A stretch of DNA of 64,000 nt. Origin: Drosophila pseudoobscura (taxonomy: Eukaryota > Arthropoda > Insecta > Diptera > Drosophilidae). The notes under the pieces are model-generated. The model searched no databases. It was given only the letters and a program-made list of their open reading frames with translations, and had not been told where the DNA came from. The first letter of the stretch is position 1; the number at the start of each line of letters is the position of its first letter. Positions 21,474 through 31,940 of the stretch are shown piece after piece. The translations under genes and the position numbers were made by a program. The DNA lies in contig NC_046680.1 in NCBI RefSeq assembly GCF_009870125.1, positions 9,424,001 through 9,488,000 of the forward strand. Direction: 5' to 3'.

Positions 21474-24400
21474 ATACAAAATTTGGTTTGAGATCGGTTC
21501 CGGCCGACCAGATGTCTCAAGAGGGATTTCCATGAATAGGGTATCCTCGCTTGTGATATGTTCCATTTTCCACTTCTTTGAGGTGGTGGAAGTGGTCGTG
21601 GCAGGATCTCTATCGGAATATGATTGGAAATTCATGCAATTTCCACTTTCGTAGTAGTCGATTTTGTGGAAAAGTCTAAAATCTGGGTCGAATCTTGCAA
21701 AAAATGGTTCACACACAATCATGAGCTGCGAAAACCCTGCAATCCGAGAACCTAAAGCAGGAGATAAAAGAGGCGCAGTCGGAAGAGCCCCTAGGAAGTC
21801 AGACCAGATACTGATCCACCTCGGTTGGGCCTTTCATTTCCTATTTCATATTTTCCCATCCATTTTAGGGTCTTCTTTTTTCTGGAATCAATCTCTTCAC
21901 AGAATAGGAAGTCGACAGTCCGAAATAATCTCAGAATACTCGTATTTGTTGACCATTTTTGTTGTTGTCGGGTATGGACAGTGTTTTTGCGCAGTTCTGA
22001 GTTCCTGGGTTTCTCACAGGCTCAACTCTGTGCCGCCAATTTTGCCATGAGCTATTGGGATACATAAATCGGCAAGAATGGACTCGGTATCATTTCGACT
22101 TTTTTCTTTCGCATTTCCCCAGCTTTAAGGTTGTTCATTTTTTTTGATAATCTCCACAGAATGGAAAGTGCAAAACAGTCCAAAATAATCTCAGCATACT
22201 GGTATTTGTTTTTTTTCGATGTCGGGCATTAACAGTTCATCAGCTTTATGGCAATTAAAACTAGATTTGGATTAAAGTTATAGTAGTTGGATTCCGAATT
22301 CCTGGCTTTCGTTCTGTCTACTGGGGCTTTGGAACTTTTATGCAAACAAGTACCAAATAAACAACTGCAACAGCACGAGCCAGGACGAATATTTGCAGTG
22401 GATGCGTTATAGCTGCTTGCCAAAAATGCAATAAAATTCATGTCGAGTGCAGGAGTTGTTGCCTTTTGATTTGGCCATCATCAATATTGATTGGCGGGCG
22501 CTCTAGTTTGCTGTGCCCCGCCTATACTGACTAGCGCTGTATGTGCCGTATTTTACTGCCATTTGTGGTATTTTACAATTTATCCGGAAAAATTTGTTAT
22601 GCCACAAATCCCCAGCAGCGGCTGTCGAAACGGGAGACGAGGTGCCGAGGTGACAGCTCACACACGGGCAGGACTGTCCGGCACATGCAATCAGCCCAAT
22701 CATAAATACTTCATTACCCCCCCGAGTAGTAGCACATTGGGGGCGGCGACTCCCTGCTCCACCGGTTCCACCTGTGTAGCTTGTTGCATATTTGAAAAGC
22801 TTTTCGACTTGACCACGTGCACCATGCTCCACGATCCACGGTCCACGGTCGTTGCGTCCAGCCAAAATAATCACAACTCAGATTGGTTTGCCAAATTGGT
22901 ATTGCTATTTATTAAAAACCAATGCTGCTTGCCACAAAACCAGTGCCAGCCCCAGCGACAAGAGAAAATCAGCAATTTCAGCAGCCTTAACGCCGTGTCC
23001 AACACCCTTCCTCAGGGCCCAAGCATGAGCATTCGCCCTGTTTGGTTGCTGATGTCCTCCGGTAAATGTGGCAGAGTGGCAGGGGTAACACTGTGCAACA
23101 AAGTCAGAGATCCCACCCCCGAATCGAACTGCTTCCTTTGCTAATTGAAAACCGATTTGAAGCTAACATTGCAATGGTTCTTGGCCATGTTGCGCTGTGT
23201 AAGCGGATGCTGACAGTTGTCCAGACAAGCCAAAGGCCAACATATGCCACATCGAGTCGTGGAGACGGTGTCTGGCGAACCAGGACCTGGCCTCGGACCT
23301 GCTCCAAGCAGCTGCTGCCGCTGCTCCTGCTGCTAGATTGGGGCGACATTTCCGGACAGTCTGAAGTAATTGCAGGGCAAGCTGTTGCCGCTGACAGTGA
23401 GTTGGGGGTGTGCTCGGTCAGCTCGGTTGTGTGTGGCAGCTCGGTTACCCCGGACACTGGTGTGGCGGTCAGCTTAGCCAGCAAGAGGCTTATGTTAGGC
23501 ATTTTGTTCGGGGGCCACGCGGCGTATGGGGAATGTCTGGTGAATGCGGCCGGAAGCGAAATTTGGCAGTCGCCGTCGCCAGTCCCTTTTTCGGGGCCTT
23601 ACGGCTATATGGAAGGACGAGAAGGATGGACGGATGACCAAATCGAATTCGGATGCACTGCTCCCACGCCCAACCACGACTTCGCTTCTGCACTGCACAG
23701 TTACGTGACTTTTTTGAGGCCAATTCTTTTTTTTAGCGACTTCTCTCTCTTCGATAACTGCACTTGTATAAGGGACATGGGAGGTGTGTGCTGTAGGAGG
23801 TGGGGGATAGCCTCAGGCTGTATCCGTAGCCGTTGCCGTTGCCGAATCCGTAAACATATCCGGGCTTTGCCGTGGCAGGGCCTGCGCGCTTTGCATATTA
23901 ACTAAGTGAAACATTTCGTTGACAACTTTTCAAACATTTGTGCGCCCTGTATAAATATTTACCGCTCCCAGTGTTGGCCGAACAACAACAGCGGGGGATC
24001 GGGGATTCGGGATGCTGGGGATACCCCAGATAGGACGGATGCCCGAAGACGTTTAAAATTGAAATTTAAATTCGATACATAAATGGGGGAAATAGAAAAA
24101 AGGGACTGCGCTTCGACATATCCTTTTGACCGTGCTCCACCCCCCGCCCCCCTCACACCATTTGGGGCTGCTTTTGGCAATTTGAAATACAAATTTTACA
24201 CCATCCCTCGGAATCAAATGAGCCAAGGCCAATAAGTCTCTGCCGTCTCGCCGGCCTTCTTCTTTCATTCTTTTTTTCCGGTAAGCCATGTAGCCCTTTT
24301 AACAATCTGGTCTGTCAGGGCATCACAGGATTTGCGGGAAATAGCCTTCGCGCCTCTCCCCACTCCCCACTCTTGTCCTAGCCCACCTCTGCATCTGGAG

Positions 24401-24718
24401 CACACACATATTTATTAAATATTGAATGTTTTCCCTCGCTAGATGACTACGCCGCTGGCTCCAAAAAAAAAGGAAAATTTTTCCTTTCCCTCTTCAATGC
24501 CACTTTCATCCTTTGTGCCCAGAGCCATAGGGAGACAGGGAGAAAGCTCTACACATTTGAAGGGAGTTTTGCTATTGACCCAGGGCAAATATCTGCATAA
24601 GCAGATATCTGCGGTCAGATACATCAATAGGGCTGTACCATTGACAGGGGAGTCTTCTATGGAACAACAATGTCTGGAAGATGATTTCAAAACATCGCAA
24701 AATCCACTGCACCTTCGA
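21474..24718. other. Single-copy spacer between the duplicated segments
   Basis: No supportable gene. The stretch contains one diverged tandem repeat (listed separately). The longest frames (22491-23144, 23066-23905) lack splice logic and known motifs, so I leave them out. Confidence 0.5.
21853..22240. repeat. Diverged tandem repeat, two units of about 258 bases
   Basis: The second half of each unit is clearest: CACAGAATaGGAAGT, CAGTCcgAAATAATCTCAG, ATACTcGTATTTGTT and GTCGGG occur in order at about 21897-21972 and again at about 22154-22227. The first halves share weaker T-rich similarity. The period is about 257-259 bases. Confidence 0.6.
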
Positions 24719-24820
24719 TATGTGTGCCTTCTAGCCAAAGAGTATCTTGGAAGATCGATACCAAATTATGAGAACATCCAGCCGAAGAACACTTTCTGTT
24801 TTTTTCAGTTTCTATTCAAA

Positions 24821-24826
24821 TTTATT
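24821..24826 (-). promoter_or_regulatory. Polyadenylation signal of MBF2 copy 2
   Basis: AATAAA on the minus strand, 22 bases past the stop codon, at the same offset as in copy 1. Confidence 0.7.
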
Positions 24827-24847
24827 CGGTTCTATTGCATCCTTCGA

Positions 24848-25277
24848 TTAGCGTCCATAGATCTCGATGGTGGAGTTGAGGCCAACGTTCACAAAGCTGC
24901 GGAGGTTGACCTGAGCGAAGCGGTAGCCTGGTCCGCCGGCCCACAGGCCGGGGACGGCCCCAGTGGAGTTCTTGAAGTTATCGTACACGAAGATGGCGGA
25001 GATGTTGTAGTAGTTGACGGTGCCCTGCAATCGGTGGGGCATCAAATTAGTATTGTGTTCTGTCTTCAGCACTTCAAGTAGGAGTACGAATACGAGCACT
25101 TACCGCACGTGGGAAGTCGACGTCGATGTTCCAGAAGTTGTTCTTAATGGCACTGCGGACCTCCACCTGGCGGGAGAGCAGAAAGTCGTTGTTTTTGCGG
25201 CGTCCCCAGCTGACGCTGGAACCGTGCACCACAAAGATCGCGGCCACGAGGATGGTGAGACAGAGGAGTAACCTCAT
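24848..25277 (-). CDS. MBF2-family small secreted protein, copy 2
   Basis: Two exons on the minus strand: 25277-25104 (58 codons) and 25024-24848 (58 codons plus TAA), phase 0, with a 79-base intron (donor GCG|GTAAGT, acceptor GATTGCAG). The product is 116 residues: signal peptide (MRLLLCLTILVAAIFVVHG), an SWGRRKNNDF linker, then the MBF2 domain with NYYNISAIFVYDNF. Compared with copy 1, most changes are conservative (Y/F, V/I, K/R), and the reading frame, splice sites and sequons are all kept. That suggests both copies are under selection. Changes to larger residues cluster in the C-terminal third (SQVNR to SFVNV). Likely secreted; role not known from sequence. Confidence 0.93.
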
Positions 25278-25330
25278 AGTTTCTGTTGAGCGTTCTAGGC
25301 AAATGTGGTGTCAGCTGTTGGGACGCCCTG

Positions 25331-25339
25331 CCTTATATA
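25331..25339 (-). promoter_or_regulatory. TATA box of MBF2 copy 2
   Basis: TATATAAGG on the minus strand, 53 bases upstream of the ATG, identical to copy 1. Confidence 0.8.
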
Positions 25340-25431
25340 CACGCAATCGTATTGCCCACCGACAACAGGCCCCAGTAACACTGTCTTTACAGAGAGTTCC
25401 GTCTTCAATTAAGTTTTTCAACAGGGCCAGC

Positions 25432-25730
25432 TTATCTTTCCGGTGGGGGGCAGGGGGGGCAGTCGGGCAGACCTCTGGCGAGGTCTTGCAAAAAAAACAA
25501 AATAAAAAGAAATCAAAAGCGAAGAGAGCCCCCGACTAGATAAGATCACTGACTCACGGCAACAACCGAAAGTTCCAAAAAAAAAGGTTCTCAACCTTCC
25601 AGGAAAACTATTTTTCAAAATGCTATCACGGCAAAAAGCCCTTGAGATTGGGACTTATCTGAATGGCATGTTAGTCGGAGACATAATTCGCCAGAAAGAT
25701 ACTGTCCGTTCAATAAAATACCTTATCTTC
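25432..25730 (-). promoter_or_regulatory. GATA-motif cluster upstream of MBF2 copy 2
   Basis: Motifs at 25432-25437, 25538-25544, 25654-25661 and around 25722-25730 correspond one to one with those of copy 1. Retention in both copies supports a real regulatory role, though binding is not shown. Confidence 0.5.
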
Positions 25731-26510
25731 GAATCATTTAAATCCCGGAACGGCTGTTTTCGGAAAGTGGACTGTATTCCATGTATGGGGCGGATGGCTA
25801 GAAGCACTACCGCACCTGCTATTAAAAATGTAAACTGGAGATGCAGCACAAAGACAGTGCTCTGTGACTGGATAGGGGAAATAGGAATCCTTTCAACGCC
25901 CAACTGAATGGGTAAATATTCATTCATAGTTGGAATCTATCCCCCCCCCACCTCATTAAATTGTGGAGCCTCAGTCGTGTTACATTCCTGCAGGCATTAA
26001 TATTGCTCCAACAGCAGCTTCCAGCTGAGGGAATTACGCTTTATATTAGCTAAGTCTACATATTTCCTCAAGAAATTGGAGTAACAAATTATGGATGTTG
26101 CAAAGGATCCCAGTGAAGGTCTAAGATGTCCTTGTTTTGAGCACAAATTAATGTTGGACCTCTCTTGTGATGAGATCAGAATGCATCGGAATTCATCCCA
26201 CCCCCCATTCGTACCTAGTCCTGGTTTTCACTGCAAACACATACAGAAATATGAAGCTTTGCAAGAATTTACATTACCCCACTGGCAGTTTCCATTTGTG
26301 GGAATTACGCTGGATTTTAATTAAGTACCAGTCTTATCCGTGGCACGGATGTGGTGACGAATCCCTCACAGAATGCACCACAATCAGCCCCTGAGGGGGC
26401 GTGTCGAAGTACCCGGCATCCCGGCAAGCTCATCCTTATCGGCCACGGCCTGACACTGAGTTGGTCTCTGGTCTCCGGACTGGTTTGGCTGCATATTTAT
26501 TGCGAATTAC

Positions 26511-29500
26511 AAAGCCCCCGAGTCACTTGCTTTGGAATAAAACCTCATTACTTGCAGCAGCAGCCCCTGCCCTGTCGCACTGATAAGGGTGGACAGGGAG
26601 CAGGAGCTGGGTGATGGGTGCCGGGTGCCGGAGCCGGGTGTCCCCGGATCAGACATATTTGTCACTTATGAAAGGGATAATTTGCCACGCTTCCCAAGGA
26701 TAGCAGCAACAAAACAAAAAAAAACGTCACAATACCAGGCAATGGCAATGGAAACGGCATCGCGGGGGGAAGCAAAGGAACTGTGGCAGGAACTGTTTGC
26801 CTGGGGGAATGTCGGGGGAGACATCGCCATTATCCGATTGCAGCCAGTCCAGCCAGACATCATTGCGGGTCTGTGCTGGCATTTTATGCAGAAACTTGTT
26901 AATCACATTTTATTGACACATTCGAAGGGCGGATGACGGCTGCAGCAGGAGGCGCACTCGGGGGAATCGATTTCCATTTTTGAATTGGCCAAATTAAGGG
27001 CTGCTTTTCAGTCCACCCCCTCCGCCCACCAGACATTGACTGCTACATGCGCCCGCTTGATAAGCAATTTGTTGTACGAGTAGCAAGGATTGCCAGGCAC
27101 CCACACACATGCACTCGCCAGCCCAAGATTCGACAATTGCCAAATTTAAAAGCAATAAACGAACAGAGAGCAAATTTCTGGGCTTGTGCCACGTTCTTGT
27201 GCCCGTTCCCGCTGCCATTTGCTGCTTTTAACTGCTTGACAGGGGGTCGACAACGACCCAGGGGGGGTGGCGCGTGCCGTCGGTATTTGTTGGCTGGTTT
27301 CACCCTCTGCGATGTCTGGGATTCCGTCGCTCCATCGCTCCATCGCTCCATCCATCGCAGGCTGCCACTGCCATTCAAAGCTTCCCTTTCATTTGCGCTT
27401 TCAATGCCAATCGGTTGCACGGCATCCATGCCCGCAGGCGGCAGGGGCAGAGCCAGAGGCAGGGGCAGGGGCAGGGGCACGGGCTCAAGCTGCGCTCTGG
27501 TAAAATGTCAAGTGCGGAATGTGCACTTTTGACAGTTTCAGTTCATTCGCCAGTCAGCCTGTTCCACCCCTTCTCCTGCTCTCCGACTAACCCTAAACAT
27601 CCCCTCGCACACACATGGCAGAGACCTGACACGTACCCCTAATAAAACTTTTGTCGAAACGAAAGAACAAAGTCAAATATTAAAAAAAAAGAAAAAAAGC
27701 ATTGTGGAAAAGTGGAAAGGCAGCAGAGGGTTTATTTTATTTTATATTTCATGTTTTGAACGGGCATTTATTTTGTGCCCCATTCTGCCTCCCGTTCCTG
27801 CTGCAAAATTCCGAATTCGTATTTCGTTGCTATGCAAAACAATGAGCAGTGCAATAACAGTACATACTCAAACGGAGCTGATATTTCCAAGCATCTCAAA
27901 GGGAATCTCTGGTTTCCATTCAGGTCATCTGGCCTTGAACTCAGAAATAAGAGCCAATTAAATGTAAATTAAAACCAAACAATATCTCTGCAAATTGCTC
28001 CATCTTCAGAAGCTTTAGCAGAATTTTAGCGTTCAATAATTCAATGCCAGAGAGGAATTTGATTGGAATGTAGAACTTGTCCACTCGCCCCGAATCGACA
28101 CACACTTTAAATTAATCCCACTTAATCATTTTAAATTACAATGTGCCTAGAAATGATTTAAAATGTATAAAAATTAAAATTCAAGATAAATTCGATTGAT
28201 GGTTTAAATATTCAAAATGGCATGGGAAACCTGATAATTAAATCTGCTGTTCATTTTTGCATTGGTAAATGAAATTTTATTAAATCAAGCTTTATTTTTT
28301 GGTTTAATTAACTACAAATGTGCTCATATTTGTTATGGGTGGAGATAGCCCGCCGGTTTTGGGATATGAAACTGTTTTGTTTTTAAAGACCAGGGGTGGC
28401 TTTATTGTCATCGGAAATGAGTCGGAGAAAGGTCATCGCGTTGCTTGGTGCAGTTTGTCGGCAACCTCAAAGAGAGGAAAAACAGGACAGAGTGGGTCCT
28501 TTTCGATATGCAAATCAGTTCCTAGAAACGTGACGAAATTGTGGGGGACTCTAAAAGCAATACCTAACCGAATGCCTCAGTGCAATCGTTAATGAATTCT
28601 CTAAACGATAAAAGCAAAAGAATTTAATGCGCCTGAAATAACAAAGCCAAGTCGAAGCTATTGGTACCCTATATGGTATATCCTTGCAGTATGTGGAAAA
28701 GTAGAAAGTGTAGGGAATATATTCTGCATGATAATATCCTTCTCTGAGTTGCCTTCTATACAAACGGAAAGCAGAAGGAAACAGGCCGACAATGCGATCC
28801 AAACACAGGGTTCGTCAGAATTGTTTTCCCCTTCCATTTCCGTTGTTGTTGCTTTTTCTGTCCCCCCGCTGTGTTCCCTCTAATGTTTATATTTCTCTGG
28901 CTGTTGTTGCTGTTGTTCTTGCTTTTGTTGTTAATTGCTGACTTAATGGCGCTTTAATTAAATCGCAACACTGCAGGCGACCCTCGATCCACTGGGGGGG
29001 TTGGAATGCGGATGGCGATGGCGATGGGGCCGTTGCACATGGCGACTTCCGGTTAGTCACCACCCCAAAGGGGGGTGAGGGCAATGTCCTTCCTCCATTG
29101 CCACTTGATTTGTGACCCTTTGTCAGCAGTCAACAGTCGAAAGTTGCAAACTGTTTTTGCCATTTTATCAATACCCCGACCACGCCACAAATTATTCAGC
29201 CAAATGGCCAAAACAGCTGCAGTCTGGTTGTCCGCCTGATAAGTTTGCTTCCTTTATATTGTTTTGTTATTATCATACCCTGCAATCGTAGGGAACAAGG
29301 GTATGATGGGCCTGTGGAAGTCCCCATGAAACAGAGGGATTTCAGATTATAGAAGCAGAATGCCTGAAGCTAAATCGAAAGTATCTTTGCCTCAAGCGAC
29401 ATTTGGCAGTGTTGTCTGAATACTGGGGGGTATCCACCGGTAGCGTAGCTTGTTGGTCGTTCTCTTCAGTCTGTTCCCAGTTACAGACAAAACTTTAGAT

Positions 29501-31940
29501 TTGATATCGGGTGGGCCACTCTCCCCCAGTGGGTGTTTAATTGTTGGTTTTGCTGTCTATCAAGTTGAGTTATTCCCGTTGTTCCGCTCGTGCATCCTGG
29601 TGTGCAATTTTAATTAATGCAACTTCGGCATACCACTGGCAAACAAGCAGGATATCCAATAGGATCAGGTGCGGGAAGAGGGCGCATCCGGAAAGGGTTT
29701 ATTTTTGTTTTTAGCCACTATCATGCCATCCCATCTCCAGTAACGGCAATTGAGTTCCCTGTCAATTTGATGAACTTTCCAATGCAATTTCCAGTTGCCA
29801 GTCGACAGTTCGCGGCGCGGCTTTCCTCCTGTTTCTACCATAATATTTACGTTTAATCAAATGGAAAATCCACTGCGATAACTGGAAACTGTAATAGCAA
29901 TCCGGTCAGAGCGGCATTCAGTGATTGCGGGCCGGACGGAATCCAGTAAACATAATCGCACTATTTTTTTTTTGATTCCCATTCACTGGGAATCTATTTA
30001 TTTTGTGGTTTCGAGTTCTGTGGTTTACAGAACATACGAGTGTACACCGACACACGGCCGTGGACGGGCTTATGTCGTACATCATTTTAATTAAACGCGG
30101 TAAAAAAAAGGCATCAGCACGGGTATATCACAGATATAAATTCAATATGTCCGCGATGCCGCAATTTGTTTAACATTCCGTGCATACGCGGACTGCATAC
30201 GCAATTAAACCGATTGAGCAGTGGAGAACCGGCGGAGCCCAGGGGGGGAAACAGGGAGAAGTGGTATTGGGCAGACCGACGACTAAAATGTGGATTAATT
30301 TTAATCTAACAGATAGATCATTGCCACCAAATTCGTTTGATATGTTTACTGATATTTAATTGGTTTTGCGCCACAAATCATCAGAATTCATAAATAATAA
30401 AGAGTCATAAATGATTTAAAACTGCATGGCACATTTCATGGCCAATTCGGCTCTTTGGCTCTGCCAATTAAATGCTAAATAGATTAAAATTCGAAACTGC
30501 TGCGATAAGCCCAATCAGGAATTCTGATTTATGCCTGCCAAGAGGGGTTGTTCACCCCGCACTCTGCCACACATTCCGTGCCACACTGTCCTCTCCACAC
30601 CCACCCCAGAGCAGCATCGCTCTTAAGTGCACCATATGGCACCATAGGATAGGGAATTCAATTATTTTGTGACTTAAAAAATGCCTTTGAATGGAACTTG
30701 AAATGTGTTTCCTTTGCTGCCCCCAGACCGAACTATGTTGCAGAGTGTAAGCAATTTCCTCGCTGCAGCTGCAACGCCACTAATCGGGGCTGCTACAAAT
30801 CGATCTGGGCGGACACTCGCGGTGCACGGACTAATTGCTCATTAATTACCACACATGATTTCCGAATCAATCAGAATCGGAATAATTACAGATATAATCG
30901 TACGTATGTACGATGGCCCCACACTCCAGCGGTATATGGAGGAGCCGCCCATCCCCTAGGGCAAAGGTGGGGTCACCTGTTGGGCTCCTGTCACAATTCC
31001 GCTACGGTGCCTAAGCTGTCGGTACCCTGGGGGCACGCAGTGCCAACCATGTTGTTCCACGACAAACTTCCTCCCGGATTTTCCCATTTAGTTTGTTTTG
31101 TTTTCTGATTCCGCTTTTTGCCCGCTCAGAGGGCAAAAACATAACGCAGCTTTTCCTGCCGCCCCACTGCTTGGGGCTGCCACTCAAAGTCTGTGTCGTT
31201 AGTCGTTATGCGAAAGGGGTTGCAGAAAGCGTATGTCCACTGACAGCTCTGAGGACGGGAGGAAAAAATTGACTGGCCCCGGCACTCGGCGAGTGCAGAG
31301 GGTATATGCAATCTGGCGGGTGCTGGTGACAGGCCGTAAGCGATTGTCAAAGAAATGGGGCATGCAGACCATCCAGAACAGCATACATACCGCTCAAAAT
31401 AATGGGTATTCCCAAGTCGAGGCAGTCGTAGTTAGTTCTTAGTAGTAATTAGAGCGGTTCAAACGAGTCTGGGGGCACCACAGTGGATGAACCAAGGAGA
31501 GCGGGGGATCATACGCATCTCTCAGTTGTAGACACGCACAGCAAACATGTTGGTCCAAACGAAAGGATGGTGGCCATGCCGCCGATGACCAGGATCGTTT
31601 CAGAGGCCCAAGGGCACACATATTGGAGGGCCTAAATAAAACACTCGAAGCACTAAAGGAGCTTCATGCCTCAACAGATCTTTCAGGCGGGTCTCTTCCA
31701 GAGCCCCATGACCGGCGCCCTAGCCCGTTGGCATCGTTGATACGCTCCTGTTATGTGCGTACGTGTCATGGCATGAATCAGGAGCAGCGCTCAAGCGCGA
31801 CTGATCCCAGGACCACTCCCAAGCCCGAGCTTGGACTCCGTAGATGCCACCAGGTGAAAGTGCCCCATACAAACCATAATTTCCGTAATAAATACAACTA
31901 AGAGATTGCTCCGTTGGCTGTTTTCGTTTATGATTCAAAA
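26511..31940. other. Spacer without a supportable gene
   Basis: The stretch is a mix of AT-rich segments and CAG/GTT-rich low-complexity DNA, with short repeats such as CCATCGCT (27327-27355) and GGCAGGG (27437-27480). Between about 31130 and 31620 both strands show short protein-like frames, but none connects through splice sites and I recognise no family, so I do not call a gene. Confidence 0.5.

Larger units (their letters stand above)
24719..26510. repeat. Segmental duplication copy 2 (MBF2 gene and flank)
   Basis: Matches 17610-20216 but has no inserted element, so it shows the pre-insertion order. It has lost about 18 bases near 26412 relative to copy 1. Single-copy DNA follows at 26511. 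Confidence 0.9.

Noticed and set aside
22491..23905. Long plus-strand frames (217 and 279 codons)
   Set aside because: No motif or splice structure, odd composition, and opposing frames of similar length on the other strand.
25620..25907. 95-codon frame upstream of MBF2 copy 2
   Set aside because: The corresponding frame in copy 1 has an early stop and indels, so it is promoter or flank DNA and not a gene.
31126..31621. Protein-like pieces on the minus strand, e.g. NDTDFEWQPQAVGRQEKL
   Set aside because: They lie in different frames without plausible introns and match no family I know; too weak to call even as a pseudogene.
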